This document shows positions 1-7,261 of a DNA stretch of 10,638 nt, in pieces. This stretch comes from Acanthaster planci. Lineage: Eukaryota; Echinodermata; Asteroidea; Valvatida; Acanthasteridae. Each line of letters starts with the position of its first letter. The stretch's first letter is position 1. The DNA lies in contig NW_019092004.1 in NCBI RefSeq assembly GCF_001949145.1, positions 1-10,638 on the forward strand, read 5' to 3'. The notes below the pieces were generated by a model. That model worked only from the letters and a program-made list of their open reading frames with translations, had not been told where the DNA came from and did not search any database. The translations under genes and the position numbers were made by a program.

Positions 1-3
1 GAC

Positions 4-915
4 CTCAGATTGGTTATGGTTATATAACTTGTTTGTATCAAAATAATTCAGGTGTGTTGTTTGTGTATTGTGCTTAATTTTTTTATATCCACGTTCTTTT
101 TTGTCAGTTTCTGTTAGTTAAAGGTGCTATGTTAAACTGTTTTTTATTATTATGTTCTCATGTTTCTTGATTCATTATGTGCTACAGAAACTTTTTCTGC
201 GACGACATTTTTAATAGTTCACCACTTTATATGCATCTTACAAAGACAACACACTTTGTTTTCTTAAACTGGTATTACTGTTGAAGTAAAAGTGTCGGAG
301 TCTTTTGTCAGTTCTACATAACTAAACAGTGGCGTAACTACGGGGGGGCCACAGGGGTGCACGTGCCCCCCCCGGAGGCCCGTGCCCCCCCCGTGCAACC
401 CCCATATTTGAAATGTTGAAATGGACAGAAAATATATATCTACCTAGTTCAATTATTTTCAGTGCCCCCTTAAAAAAAATGTGCACCCCCAGGTGCCCCC
501 TCAGCTGTGGCACCCTAGTTACGCCACTGTAACTAAATGAAGTTTATTATCTACTTCCCTAGTTGTAATTTATTTCCAATTTGGTAAAACTGTCAAATAG
601 GACTCAAATTTGCTGTATGGTTTTGCATCTTCAATTAAGCGTGTTTATATCACATCTCATATTTTGTGAATATTATTGAAGCTATACTACCCACTTTTAT
701 TCTTTCAAGATAGAACAATTCAGTTGAATTTGAGCAAAATCCTCGTTTATTTTGTGGTTTTATGGAGTCGAATCAACATTGGTGTGTTATTCGAAGAATG
801 CAGCATTAAAAATCTATACAAACATGAAAGAATTGTTGAGACCATTTAAAATATACAAGGGCAAATGAACACAATCCCACCCCATCCCCACAAACACCTT
901 GAATTAAATAGATAA
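4..915. repeat. 912-bp flanking direct repeat, left copy
   Basis: This AT-rich segment matches 9689-10600 at a net offset of 9685 bases from end to end. By eye I count roughly 16 substitutions and a handful of 1-2 base indels, so identity is about 97-98%. It includes the hAT MITE at 327-529 in the same position as in the other copy. The match starts three bases after the window begins and stops sharply at 915, where the left copy goes on with ATGTTGAG and the right copy with TTGAAAGT. No coding frame in it looks real. It does not resemble an LTR: there are no TG/CA ends, no primer-binding site after 915 and no polypurine tract before 9689. It is best read as duplicated single-copy flank DNA or as the second haplotype. 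Confidence 0.93.
327..529. mobile_element. hAT-type MITE (203 bp) with 8-bp target duplication, left copy
   Basis: The element begins CAGTGGCGTAACTA and ends TAGTTACGCCACTG, a perfect 14-bp terminal inverted repeat. It is flanked on both sides by the identical 8-mer TAACTAAA (319-326 and 530-537). An 8-bp duplication and CAG-type ends are hallmarks of hAT transposons. The interior has C and G runs that can fold back and contains no transposase, so it is non-autonomous and would have been moved by a hAT transposase encoded elsewhere. A short open frame across it on the minus strand is not a gene. The same element, with the same target duplication, lies at 10012-10214. Confidence 0.92.
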
Positions 916-1028
916 ATGTTGAGTGATTGGATAGATACCTTTATCCCAGGGAGACATGCTACCATTAGTTTTTTCTTCTTAAAGGATGTGGAGATTTGAA
1001 AGATTTTAAATGGGAGAAATTCGTAATG
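916..1028. other. Unique AT-rich spacer between flanking repeat and rDNA block
   Basis: About 113 bases of AT-rich DNA lie between the end of the left flanking repeat and the first ribosomal spacer sequence. No gene, RNA or repeat is visible. It is not present next to the right copy of the flanking repeat, so it is either part of the insertion history or sequence lost from the other copy. Confidence 0.6.
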
Positions 1029-1110
1029 ACGTGCGTATTTCAATGAGAGCATTTTGGACCTTAACCCCCACTTCCTGGTTCGCCTATTTATAGGGGGAGG
1101 GTGTCTCCGT
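1029..1110 (+). promoter_or_regulatory. rDNA spacer promoter-like element, copy 1
   Basis: This is the first of three copies of an element that starts ACGTGCGTATTTCAATG and continues through GCATTTTGGACCTTAAC (GC at 1049-1050) to a C-rich and then G-rich stretch. The other copies are at 1653 and 6800 with the same internal spacing. The GCATTTTGG block resembles the core RNA polymerase I promoter of human rDNA, which carries GCATTTTGGGCCGCC about 20-35 bases before the start site. The recurrence fits spacer promoters in an rDNA intergenic spacer. The promoter role is inferred from similarity and context and has not been shown. The left edge of the rDNA block falls exactly at the start of this element. 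Confidence 0.45.
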
Positions 1111-1279
1111 CAGCATGGCCAAAATTTGACCTGCCCGAATTCGATTTCCTGGCGGGTCCCCAGCCTGCCGCCGGCGGCGTGAGGCATGCCACGAGGCCCC
1201 ACGGCCCCGACGGTGCGGCGAAGGAGACACCTGCCTACCGGGCGGCAGGCTCGTTGGCCTGTGGGACCCGCGGTGCGTG
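1111..1279 (+). other. rDNA intergenic spacer, GC-rich
   Basis: This is GC-rich sequence between the first promoter-like element and the 212-bp subrepeats. It has no rRNA core motif and no convincing coding sequence. I assign it to the intergenic spacer by position. Open frames across it (for example from 1101 and 1186) owe their length to the scarcity of stop codons in GC-rich DNA. Confidence 0.5.
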
Positions 1280-1641
1280 GCGTTGAATTCCCGTCTGCGG
1301 AAAACAGAGTCGGAGAGCTTAGGATGTCCGGGGTTCCCTGCGGCCGAGCGGGCCGGGATGCTCCGCCCAGGACTCTAAGAAGGCTATATTGTCCGCTTAT
1401 AGCCGTGCATTTCCGACACGATCGAGCGCCAAGCTCCGGGGCGGTTCCCTGGGCGAACCCGACTCTAGGGCGATGGTGCAGTTGCTGCAGCGCGGTGAAT
1501 TGCCTTCTTCAGAAAACCTGGTCCGAGAGGTTCGGATGTCCGGGGTTCCCTGAAGCCGGGCGGGCCGGGCGTCTCCGGCCTGCCGTCCATCGGCTCGCTG
1601 GCCCACCCAAGGCCTCTGAGAGGGCTACGCCCCGAGACCGG
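1280..1641 (+). repeat. Intergenic spacer tandem subrepeats, about 212-bp period
   Basis: Two diverged tandem units are visible. Unit 1 begins near GCGTTGAATT (1280) and unit 2 near GCGGTGAATT (1492). Both contain GGATGTCCGGGGTTCCCTG at a 212-base offset (1322 and 1534), followed by a run ending in CTCTRAGARGGCTA. Unit 2 has about 29 extra bases before that last motif. Tandem subrepeats upstream of the gene promoter are typical of animal rDNA spacers, where they often act as enhancers. That role is inferred here. Unit 2 leads directly into the second promoter-like element. Confidence 0.75.
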
Positions 1642-1745
1642 TTGGGCCCAAAACGTGCGTATTTCAATGAGAGCATTTTGGACCTTAACCCCCACTCCCT
1701 GGCTTGGTTATTTATTGGGGGAGGGTGGTCTCGAGCTCAGTTCCA
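1642..1745 (+). promoter_or_regulatory. rDNA promoter-like element, copy 2 (possible pre-rRNA promoter)
   Basis: GTTGGGCCCAAAACGTGCG leads into the same ACGTGCGTATTTCAATG...GCATTTTGGACCTTAAC block as at 1029, at an offset of exactly 624 bases. It continues into TTATTTATTGGGGGAGGGTG, which also has a counterpart in copy 1. GCATTTTGG lies at 1673-1681. It sits after the spacer subrepeats and before DNA that resembles an external transcribed spacer, the position expected of the pre-rRNA promoter. The similarity to the human Pol I core promoter is limited to the GCATTTTGG region, so the assignment is tentative. Confidence 0.5.
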
Positions 1746-2553
1746 GCTTTCAGAAATATCGTCCATATAATACGGCCATTCCTACACGGTGGAGCCCAAG
1801 GCTCCGGAGCGATTCCCCCTTGGGTCTGGACAAGCCCCGCTCCACAGCGGGTCGATGAAAGTGGCAGCTCGCTGCCCCGCCGGGAGGCCCTCCAGGCGCT
1901 CCGTCAGGGGCGTTTTCGACCCCTCTTGCGCAGGAGAGCGTTGGCCGGCCCGCCTGGCCCTCCCCCAAGGTGTCCAGAAGGCCGCTCCCGGGCCGCAGTT
2001 CCGCTGGACCCCGGGACGGGAAGTGCAATGGTGCGTGGCCGAAAGCCTTCAGGAGAGGCTGGAGCGACAGCCCAGCCCGCTAAGGACGAGTGAACGGGAG
2101 AGAGAGAGGGAGGTAGGGCCCCTCGGAGAGCTGCAGGTCTTTCCGCTGCCCCCGAGCAGCAATATCTGCCACGTCCGCATCGGCCCGGCAGTTTCCGCAG
2201 AGAGGAGGGACCGGCCCGCCCTGGGGCCCTCGGCCGCATCCAACCTCCGCCAGGTCCTGGCAGCCCAATGCGCACCGTGACGCCAGCCGGCAGCCGCGGG
2301 GTCTGAGGCCCCCGCAATGACACTGGCTGCAGGCGGCAACAAGGGGAGTGCCAAGAGACCGGGAGGTTGAGGTGCGGGTCCCCCGCTCTCCGGGGAGGAT
2401 GATATGGGAAATCTGCGGGCAGGCAAAGGGGCAACAGATGGACGCAGTCTCTGCGCAGAGGGCCGGGTCGCTCGCCGGGGGAGTCCGCCGTGGCGTGGCT
2501 GGTCGGCGCTGAGTGTGCGCCCCACCCACGAGCGCCGGTCGTCCCCCCAAAGC
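1746..2553 (+). other. External-transcribed-spacer-like rDNA; no 18S or 5.8S found
   Basis: This is 0.8 kb of GC-rich DNA between the second promoter-like element and the first ITS2-like segment. I looked for universal 18S motifs (GTAATTCCAGCTCC, ACACCGCCCGTC, GTAACAAGGTTTCCGTAGG) and for the 5.8S motif GATGAAGAACGCAGC and found none. It is most simply 5' external spacer and perhaps ITS1 remnants joined to ITS2 after loss of 18S and 5.8S. Long frames on both strands (for example 1789-2280 and 1904-2650 minus) overlap each other and have the Arg/Pro/Gly/Ala-rich makeup of translated GC-rich noncoding DNA. A short GA-rich tract lies at 2097-2112. Confidence 0.5.
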
Positions 2554-2770
2554 GAACAAGAAAGACACGGCCGGCCTCAAGGGAGCGCGCCGCGATGAGG
2601 CCAGGCAGGCAGGGCAGGCCAAGAGAGAAAAAGGGGAGGCCCGGCCCCACAGATCTCCAAGTGGACCGCCGGAGAGGAAGCGGGCGCCCAGCGCCGAGAG
2701 AGAAGAGAGTCCATGCGGACGGGCCGCGGACTTGGGCCCCCCTTCCTGGCAGCCACCGAGGCGCCGGGCG
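2554..2770 (+). other. ITS2-like spacer, copy A
   Basis: Starting at GAACAAGAAAGACACGG this segment aligns with 4253-4530. Shared blocks include GGCAGGCAGGGCAGGCC, CCAAGTGGACCGCCGGAGAG, GGGCGCCCAGCGCCGAGAGA and CCCCCCTTCCTGGCAGCC. In copy B the equivalent stretch directly precedes the 28S 5' end, which identifies it as ITS2. In copy A it is joined to a position about 180 bases inside 28S, so the ITS2/28S boundary has been deleted here. Confidence 0.7.
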
Positions 2771-4250
2771 GTCGCAGCGGCGCCGAGGTCCTTCTGATCG
2801 AGGCCCCCTCCGTCCCGTGGCGGGTGTTAGGCCTAGAGACCGGCCGTGGTCGCGCCAGCCAGCCGGCCAGGGAAAGGACGACAGGCCACGCCCGCCCGCG
2901 CGCCGCCGCCTCCCCGCGGCGGCCGCTGGGCCGGGCTTCCCGGCCTGCTGGAGGGCCCGGCCCGCCGCGACCGTCCCCGGTGGCGGCGGGCCGGTGGTCC
3001 CCGGCCGGGCCGGTGTCGGCCGGGCTGAGGTGCCCCGGGTCCACGCAAGCCCTGCCTACCCGTCTGGAAACACGGACCAAGGAGTCTATCGGGCCTGCGA
3101 GTCGGGGAACTGCCAGGCAAAGCCCCGAGGCGCAACGACCGACCGAAGCGGGATCCGGCCACGCGGCGGCCGGCCGGCGCACCGCCGTCCCGCTGCCAGC
3201 CCCCCGCGGCTGCGGCGGAGGAAGAGCGGACACGCTAGGACCCGAAAGATGATGAACTATGCCCGAGCAGGACCAAGCCAGAGGAAACTCTGGTGGAGGT
3301 CTGCAGCGATTCTGACCTGCAAATCGATCGCCCGACCTGGGTATAGGGGCGAAAGACTAATCGCACCGTCTAGTAGCTGGATCCCTCCGAAGTTTCCCTC
3401 AGGATAGCTGGCGCCCGAGAAAAGAGAGAGAGCAGTTGCATCCAGTAAAGCGATTGATTAGAGGACTTGGGGCCGAAATCACTTCAACCTTTTCTCAAAC
3501 TTTAAATTGGTGCGGGGCCCTACCTGCCGGCTCGAGGCCGGGCCCTCAATGCAGGGCGCCCAGTGGGCCATTCTTGGTAAGCAGGACTAGCGCTGCAGGA
3601 TGAACCGAACGCCGGGTTAGGGCGCCTCATTGCGGCCGACGCTCATCAGAGCCCAGAAAAGGCGTTGGTTGATACGGGCAGCAGGACGGTGGCCATGGAA
3701 GTCGGAGTGTGTAACAACTCACCTGCCGAATCAACTAGCCCTGAATATTGACGGCGCTGAGCGTGCTGCCCACATCTGGCCGTCGGGACAGAGAGCGAGT
3801 GGGACCGCCGCCCGGGTGGTACGCCCTGACGAGTAGGAGGGCTGCCGCGGTGCGCGTCGAAGCGCAGGCTGCGAGGCCTCGTGGAGCCGCTTCGGGTGCA
3901 GATCTTGGTGGTGGTAGCAAATATTCAAGTGAGATCCTCGAGGGCCGAGTGGCGGAGAAGGCCTCCATGTGAACAGCAGTTGTACATTGGTCAGTCGATC
4001 CTAAGCCCCAGGAAAGATCCGCTCCGAGCGGAGGCGGCACCTCCCTCCTCGTGGGGCCAGGGACTCGCCCCCTGGGCGAAAGGGAATCGGGTCAATATTC
4101 CCGAACCCGCAGGCGGGGGCCGGGAGCTTCTGGCGGAACCGCCGTCTAGAGAGGGACGCAAGATCACTTGCAGACGACTTGGGTATGGATCGGGGTGTCG
4201 TGCCCAGTAGAGCAGCCGCTTCGCTGCGATCTGCTGAAACTAAACCATTC
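2771..4250 (+). pseudogene. 28S rRNA pseudogene A (5'-deleted, internally deleted)
   Basis: The sequence starts inside 28S at GTCGCAGCGGCGCCGAGG, next to CTTCTGATCGAGGCC (2792-2806). It then runs through GC-rich D2 expansion sequence, the core CGTCTGGAAACACGGACCAA (3061-3080), and GGACCCGAAAGATG...GTAGCTGG...TTTCCCTCAGGATAGCTGGCGC. The core GGATGAACCGAACGCCGGGTTAG, GAGTGTGTAACAACTCACCTGCC and CAGATCTTGGTGGTGGTAGC follows. Near 4115 it jumps to the extreme 3' end of 28S (GACGACTTGGGTATGGATCG...GCTGCGATCTGCTGAAA), skipping what would be roughly half of the gene, including the peptidyl-transferase region. The first ~180 bases of 28S are absent. A 12-base deletion relative to human lies at 3706. 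Positions 3235-4250 match 5121-6136 without any indel, but A carries more changes at universally conserved sites. It cannot make a functional large-subunit RNA. Confidence 0.93.
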
Positions 4251-4251
4251 N
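4251..4251. other. Single N at a 28S/ITS2 junction
   Basis: One undetermined base sits exactly where 28S A breaks off in its last ~15 bases (AAACCATTC) and ITS2-like sequence (CGGAACAAG) begins. In a normal unit 28S is followed by 3' external spacer, not ITS2. The N may be a collapsed gap or scaffold join rather than a real base. Confidence 0.85.
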
Positions 4252-4252
4252 C

Positions 4253-4556
4253 GGAACAAGAAAGACACGGGCGGCCTCGAGGGAGCGTGCCGGAAGGAGG
4301 CCAGGCAGGCAGGCAGGGCAGGCCAAGAGAGAAAAAAAGGAGACCAAGCCCAGCCAGCGGGGACCGAGTGCCGCCGGCCCCGTGGCACATCTCCAAGTGG
4401 ACCGCCGGAGAGGGAGCGGGCGCCCAGCGCCGAGAGAGATAGAGAAGAGAGCCTGCGCGGGCGGGCCACGGAGGGGCCCCCCTTCCTGGCAGCCTCCAAG
4501 GCCCCAGGTGGTCCGGGAGGCGAGAGAGATAGAGACGAGGCCTATTGCGAACCCAT
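4253..4556 (+). other. ITS2-like spacer, copy B, joined to 28S 5' end
   Basis: This is the second copy of the ITS2-like segment, about 85 bases longer than copy A because of local insertions. These include an extra GGCAGGCAGG step near 4303, the stretch around 4350-4385, and a GAGAGAGATAGAGACGAGG tract at 4523-4541. It ends at the start of recognisable 28S (TCGACCTCAGGTCG), which is where ITS2 should end. The 5.8S that should precede ITS2 is missing. Confidence 0.72.
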
Positions 4557-6151
4557 CGACCTCAGGTCGAACGAGAGGACCCGCTTGATTTAAGCATACC
4601 ACTAAGCGGAGGAAAAGAAACTAAAAAGGACTCCCCCAGTAGCGGCTAGCGAAGCGGGAAGAGCCCAGCGCCGAATCCCTGGGCCCCTAGCGGGCCCACG
4701 GGAACTGTGGCGTAGGGAAGTCCGGTCCGGCTGTCGCAGCGGTGCCGAGGTCCCTTTCATCGAGGCCCCCTTCCCTCCCGTGGCGGGTGTCAGGCCCCTG
4801 CGGGCGCCGCCCGTCCGGCCTCCGGCCAGGGCTTCTGGGAGTTGGGTTGTTTTGTAGCGCAACCAAAAGGCGGGTGGTAAACTCCATCCAAGGCTAAATA
4901 CCGGCACGAGACCGATAGAGCCGTACCGTGAGGAAAAGTTGAAAAGCACTCTGAAGAGAGACTTCAAGAGTACGTGAAGCTGTTGAGAAGCAAACGGGAG
5001 GGCCGTGCAGATCGAACTGGGAAAAATCAGCGCGGCCGGCGCGGTGCCCTCTGCGGTCCCGCACCCCCTAACCGCCAGACGCCAGCTCCCCGTGGCTGCG
5101 GCGGAGGGAGAGCTGGCATGCTAGGACCCGAAAGATGGTGAACTATGCCCGAGCAGGACCAAGCCAGAGGAAACTCTGGTGGAAGTCCGCAGCGATTCTG
5201 ACCTGCAAACCGATCGCCCGACTTGGGTATAGGGGCGAAAGACTAATCGCACCGTCTAGTAGCTGGATCCCTCCGAAGTTTCCCTCAGGATAGCTGGCGC
5301 CCGAGAAAAGAGAGAGAGCAGTTGCATCCAGTAAAGCGATTGATTAGAGGACTTGGGGCCGAAATCACTTCAACCTTTTCTCAAACTTTAAATAGGTGCG
5401 GGGCCCTACCTGCCGGCTCGAGGCCAGGCCCTAAATGCATGGCGCCCAGTGGGCCATTCTTGGTAAGCAGAACTGGCGCTGCGGTATGAACCGAACGCCG
5501 GGTTAGGGCGCCTCATTGCGGCCGACGTTCATCAGAGCCCAGAAAAGGCGTTGGTTGATACGGGCAGCAGGACGATGGCCATGGAAGTCGGAGTGTGTAA
5601 CAACTCACCTGCCGAATCAACTAGCCCTGAATATGGACGGCGCTGAGCGTGCTGCCCACATCTGGCCGTCGGGACAGAGAGCGAGTGGGACCGCCGCCCG
5701 GGTGGTACGCCCTGACGAGTAGGAGGGCTGCCGCGGTGCGCATCGAAGCGCCGGCTGCGAGGCCTCGTGGAGCCGCTTCGGGTGCAGATCTTGGTGGTGG
5801 TAGCAAATATTCAAGTGAGATCCTCGAGGGCCGAGTGGCGGAGAAGGCCTCCATGTGAACAGCAGTTGTACATGGGTCAGTCGATCCTAAGCCCCAGGAA
5901 AGATCCGCTCCGAGCGGAGGCGGCACCTCCCTCCTCGCGGGGCCAGGGACTCGCCCCCTGGGCGAAAGGGGATCGGGTCAATATTCCCTAACCCGCAGGC
6001 GGGGGCCGGGAGCTTCTGGCGGAACTGCCGTCTAGAGAGGGACGCAAGATCACTTGCAGACGACTTGGGTATGGATCGGGGTGTCGTGCCCAGTAGAGCA
6101 GCCGCTTCGCTGCGATCTGCTGAAACTAAACCATTCGATCCAAGGGATTTG
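4557..6151 (+). pseudogene. 28S rRNA pseudogene B (5' and 3' ends present, interior deleted)
   Basis: The 28S 5' end is clear: CGACCTCAGGTCG, then GGACCCGCTTGATTTAAGCA, GCGGAGGAAAAGAAACTAA and AGAGCCCAGCGCCGAATCCC. The D1 core GGGTGGTAAACTCCATCCAA and AAATACCGGCACGAGACCGA follows at about 4873-4914. After about 4990 it skips most of D2 and the ACACGGACCAAGG core that copy A keeps, resuming near 5090. From 5121 to about 6000 it matches copy A with no indels. It then jumps to the 28S 3' terminus and ends at CGATCCAAGGGATTTG, the counterpart of the human CGACACAAGGGTTTGTC end. It is about 1.6 kb, against 4-5 kb expected for a GC-rich vertebrate-type 28S. At the variable sites B is usually the one matching the universal base, for example GATGGTGAAC and AGCAGAACTGGCGCTGCGG. 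Confidence 0.94.
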
Positions 6152-6799
6152 CCCGCGCCGCAGACGGGCCGATCCCGGTGGGCCGGGTCGGAGGACGGGC
6201 GGCGGCGGCGGGAGGAGGCGGCTGCCGGAGACAGGTGGCGGCGGGTTGGGGCGGCGTGGTGGGTTGTGAAGGGCCGGCCGGCAGGCGGCCTTCGGGCGGG
6301 CCGGACCCAAAGGAGGGGGAGACCGGGGAGGACCGGCGGCGGAGGAGGGCCCGCCGGGACTTACGGCGCTCGCCCGGCGGCCTGGAATGAGCTGCTGGGC
6401 CGCAAGTCTGAGGGGGCTGCCCCAAACCGACTTGAAATCCAGGGTTGGCAGTATACCCCGCAGGAGGGCTTTCGGGGAGTAGCGCCGGGGCGGCGAGTTT
6501 CCAAGTCGGTCCCAATGCCGTCGTGCGACGGGCCGTCGGGCGGGGAGGGACCTGGGCCTCCGGCCCGGGGACAGAGTCTCGCAGCGGGCGGCGCCGGTCC
6601 CGCCGTGGGTGCTGGACGGGCGGCGTTGCGTGGGCGCCCGCTGAAGATTTCTTCCTCAAACTTCGTGTTCCGCGAAAGATTTGATCTCCGGTTTCGACCC
6701 GACTCGGGCGCGAAAACCAACTCATCCCCACCTGCGAACGCGTCGGCGACGCACCCTGGCTCTCGATGGCGTCTCTCGCCGGGGTCTGTTGGGCCCAAA
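6152..6799 (+). other. 3' external spacer / intergenic spacer, copy 1
   Basis: GC-rich sequence follows the 28S 3' end directly and recurs, diverged, at 7262-7759. Shared blocks include GCCGCAGACGGGCCGATCCCGG, CTTGAAATCCAGGGTT, TATACCCCGCAGGAGGGCT, AAGTCGGTCCCAATGC, GCGCCCGCTGAAGATTTCTT, CTTCGTGTTCCGCGAAA and GTCTCTCGCCGGGGTCTGTTGGGCCC. Its place after 28S in both cases identifies it as 3' external spacer plus the start of the intergenic spacer. The open frames here (for example 6065-6835 and several on the minus strand) are poor candidates, because the one in the strongest frame begins inside the 28S 3' end. Confidence 0.75.
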
Positions 6800-6905
6800 A
6801 CGTGCGTATTTCAATGTGAGCATTTTGGACCTTAACCCCAACTCCCTGAAGTGGGAATGTGGTCTCATGCTCAGCTCTAGCTGCAGGAAATCAGTACAGT
6901 CACAT
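6788..6905 (+). promoter_or_regulatory. rDNA promoter-like element, copy 3, fused to 28S 3' fragment
   Basis: GTTGGGCCCAAAACGTGCG, then TATTTCAATGTGAGCATTTTGGACCTTAAC-type sequence, repeats the element at 1642 with the same spacing (GC of GCATTTTGG at 6820). After CTCCCTG, 15-20 bases present in copy 2 are missing, and then GTGGTCTCATGCTCAGCTCTAG matches the downstream flank of copy 2. Instead of leading into external spacer it runs straight into the 28S 3' fragment near 6906, so the pairing of promoter and gene is abnormal. Confidence 0.5.
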
Positions 6906-7261
6906 ACGAGAGGAACCGCAGACTCGGACCCCTGGTTCAGGCGCTCGATGGAGAGGCCGGTTGTGCAAATCTTCCACCCGAGAGATTACGGCTGAAGGCC
7001 TCTAAGTCGAAATCTCTGCCGGTGCCCGAGGGCGGCCTGCATCAGCGCCCACCTGCTCTTGCACTGAGGGGGGGGGGGCCGACGCCGTCGACTCCGCCAT
7101 AGTCCCTGTCCGGGGGCTGGGAGCCCCGGCGGAACCGCCGTCTCGATGGGGACGCCAGATCACTTGCTCACGACTTGGGTATGGATCGGGGTGTCGTGCA
7201 CAGTAGAGCAGCCGCTTCGCTGCGATCTGCTGAAACTAAACCTTTCGATCAAAGGGATTTG
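6906..7261 (+). pseudogene. 28S rRNA 3'-end fragment C
   Basis: 28S similarity begins inside the sarcin-ricin loop sequence (ACGAGAGGAACCGCAG, 6906-6921). It continues through GAGAGATTACGGCTGAAGGC and CCTCTAAGTCGAAATC (counterparts of human GGGATTATGACTGAACGCCTCTAAGTCAGAATC). It ends with the same 3' terminus as copy B, ACGACTTGGGTATGGATCGG...CGATCAAAGGGATTTG. This is the only place in the window where the sequence leading into the 28S 3' terminus is contiguous rather than bridged by the big deletion, which helps place the deletion endpoint in A and B. A run of about a dozen G lies at 7067-7078. Upstream 28S is absent, so it is a truncated pseudogene. Confidence 0.88.

Noticed and set aside
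322-513. Minus-strand open frame in the left flank
   Set aside because: It lies almost wholly inside the non-autonomous MITE and reads through its C/G runs and terminal repeats. It is not a transposase.
846-1052. Minus-strand open frame of 68 codons
   Set aside because: It spans the end of the flanking repeat, unique spacer and the rDNA border. No motif, splice context or conservation between the repeat copies supports it.
1084-1096. TATTTATAG as a TATA box for a Pol II gene
   Set aside because: It is part of a repeated rDNA spacer element with a counterpart at about 1710, and no Pol II gene follows.
1746-2553. 18S or 5.8S rRNA hidden between promoter-like DNA and ITS2
   Set aside because: None of the universal 18S or 5.8S motifs could be found on either strand.
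3630-5722. Two near-identical 68-codon + strand frames (3630 and 5516) as a duplicated gene
   Set aside because: Both are translations of the conserved 28S core at the same relative position in copies A and B.
4557-6151. An R1/R2-type retrotransposon target or insertion in 28S
   Set aside because: The target site around CTCTTAAGGTAGCC is inside the deleted part of every copy, and no element sequence is present.
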